A stretch of 64,000 nucleotides of DNA from Pseudomonas sp. (GTDB lineage: Bacteria > Pseudomonadota > Gammaproteobacteria > Pseudomonadales > Pseudomonadaceae). Of the stretch, positions 63,638 to 64,000 are shown piece after piece. Positions within the stretch are counted from its first letter, which is position 1. Every line of letters starts with the position of its first letter. The position numbers and the translations under genes are program-made. The notes beneath the pieces were generated by a model. That model saw nothing but the letters and a program-made list of their open reading frames with translations. It was not told the DNA's origin and did not search any database. Location: assembly GCF_017744435.1 (NCBI RefSeq), contig NZ_JAGIBG010000017.1, positions 1 to 64,000 of the forward strand, in the 5' to 3' direction.

Positions 63638-64000
63638 TTAATTCAGGCAATAGTGCCGGATCAGGTCACGCAATAGACGCACGGTAGGCTCGATTCGTGA
63701 CATTTCAAGGTATTCGCCAGGCTGGTGGGCGCAGGCGATGTCGCCGGGGCCCAGCACGATGGTCTGGCAACCGAGCTGCTGAAGATAAGGCGCTTCGGTA
63801 CCGAACGCCACCGCTTCGGCCCGATGGCCGGTGAGGCGCTCGGCCACTTGCACCAGCTCGGCATCGGCGGCCTGCTCGAACGGTGGCACCTCAGGGAACA
63901 GAGGCGCGTAGTCGATGCGTACCTCATGGCGCTCGGCCACCGGCTGCAGCTTGCCGCGAATGGTGGCGCGCAGCTGTTCGACATCCATGCCTGGCAGCGG
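63638..64000 (-). CDS. argE: acetylornithine deacetylase, C-terminal part (cut by the window edge)
   Basis: The last 120 residues of an M20-family peptidase-like enzyme; the gene continues past the right edge. Visible landmarks are PLPGMDVEQLRATIRG from the dimerisation lid, FGTEAPYLQQLGCQTIVLGPG with the conserved glutamate in TEA, and the metal-site histidine in IACAHQPGEYLEM. It removes acetate from N-acetylornithine. Its place next to argA supports ArgE over the related succinyl-diaminopimelate desuccinylase. Confidence 0.93.
   Translation of the reverse strand, partial: PLPGMDVEQLRATIRGKLQPVAERHEVRIDYAPLFPEVPPFEQAADAELVQVAERLTGHRAEAVAFGTEAPYLQQLGCQTIVLGPGDIACAHQPGEYLEMSRIEPTVRLLRDLIRHYCLN

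Overview
The window is a stretch of chromosome from a Pseudomonas of the P. putida type. The evidence is the GC-rich coding, the gene order (thyA-lgt, ptsP-rppH, ilvA-rpiA, serA, a sulfate transport operon, the spu/pot polyamine cluster, argA-argE) and many copies of the roughly 35-base REP element typical of that species group. I recognised gene order and families from memory; no search was run. I see no prophage, integron, CRISPR array, tRNA or rRNA. The only mobile-type gene is a REP-associated tyrosine transposase (RAYT).

Layout. 1-196: a perfect inverted repeat at the window edge that duplicates the end of the first gene, either an assembly fold-back or a real fold-back duplication. 159-5557 (minus): an aminoethylphosphonate-type operon with a LysR regulator, ABC transporter and PhnZ-like diiron oxygenase. 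5567-8346: Cd/Zn efflux ATPase cadA and divergent cadR sharing a MerR-type operator. 8386-24105: housekeeping and metabolism (thyA, lgt, TSUP permease, NRDE protein, ptsP, rppH, HAD phosphatase, ilvA, rpiA, two SdiA-regulated-type proteins, a FAH-family hydrolase, D-2-hydroxyglutarate dehydrogenase and divergent serA). 24153-32866: small periplasmic proteins, a PHD2-like prolyl hydroxylase, hydrolases, an acetyltransferase and an Ntn-type acylase resembling HacB.

32994-45498 looks like a sulfur-acquisition island: an amino-acid-type ABC system, an orphan MetQ-like binding protein, an AAA+ protein that has lost the sigma-54 contact loop and DNA-binding domain, an RBBP9-like hydrolase, tonB-exbB-exbD, and oscA-sbp-cysT-cysW-cysA. 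Transcription units here are preceded by unusually AT-rich segments, two with clear dyads, compatible with shared CysB-type control (inference). 45738-50949 is a TriABC-like RND pump with two adaptor proteins. 51060-51787 is the RAYT gene lying between two REPIN copies that share a 38-base direct repeat.

51790-62063 is the polyamine region: PotF/PotF2 binding proteins, the PotGHI transporter, SpuC aminotransferase and two glutamine-synthetase-like gamma-glutamylpolyamine ligases on either side of a 574-base intergenic region. The window ends with argA and the 3' part of argE.

The most interesting items are the PhnZ-like enzyme tied to an AEP transporter operon, the stripped-down AAA+ protein in the sulfur island, the RAYT with split flanking REPINs, the PHD-type hydroxylase overlapping a DUF523 gene, and the fold-back at the window start.
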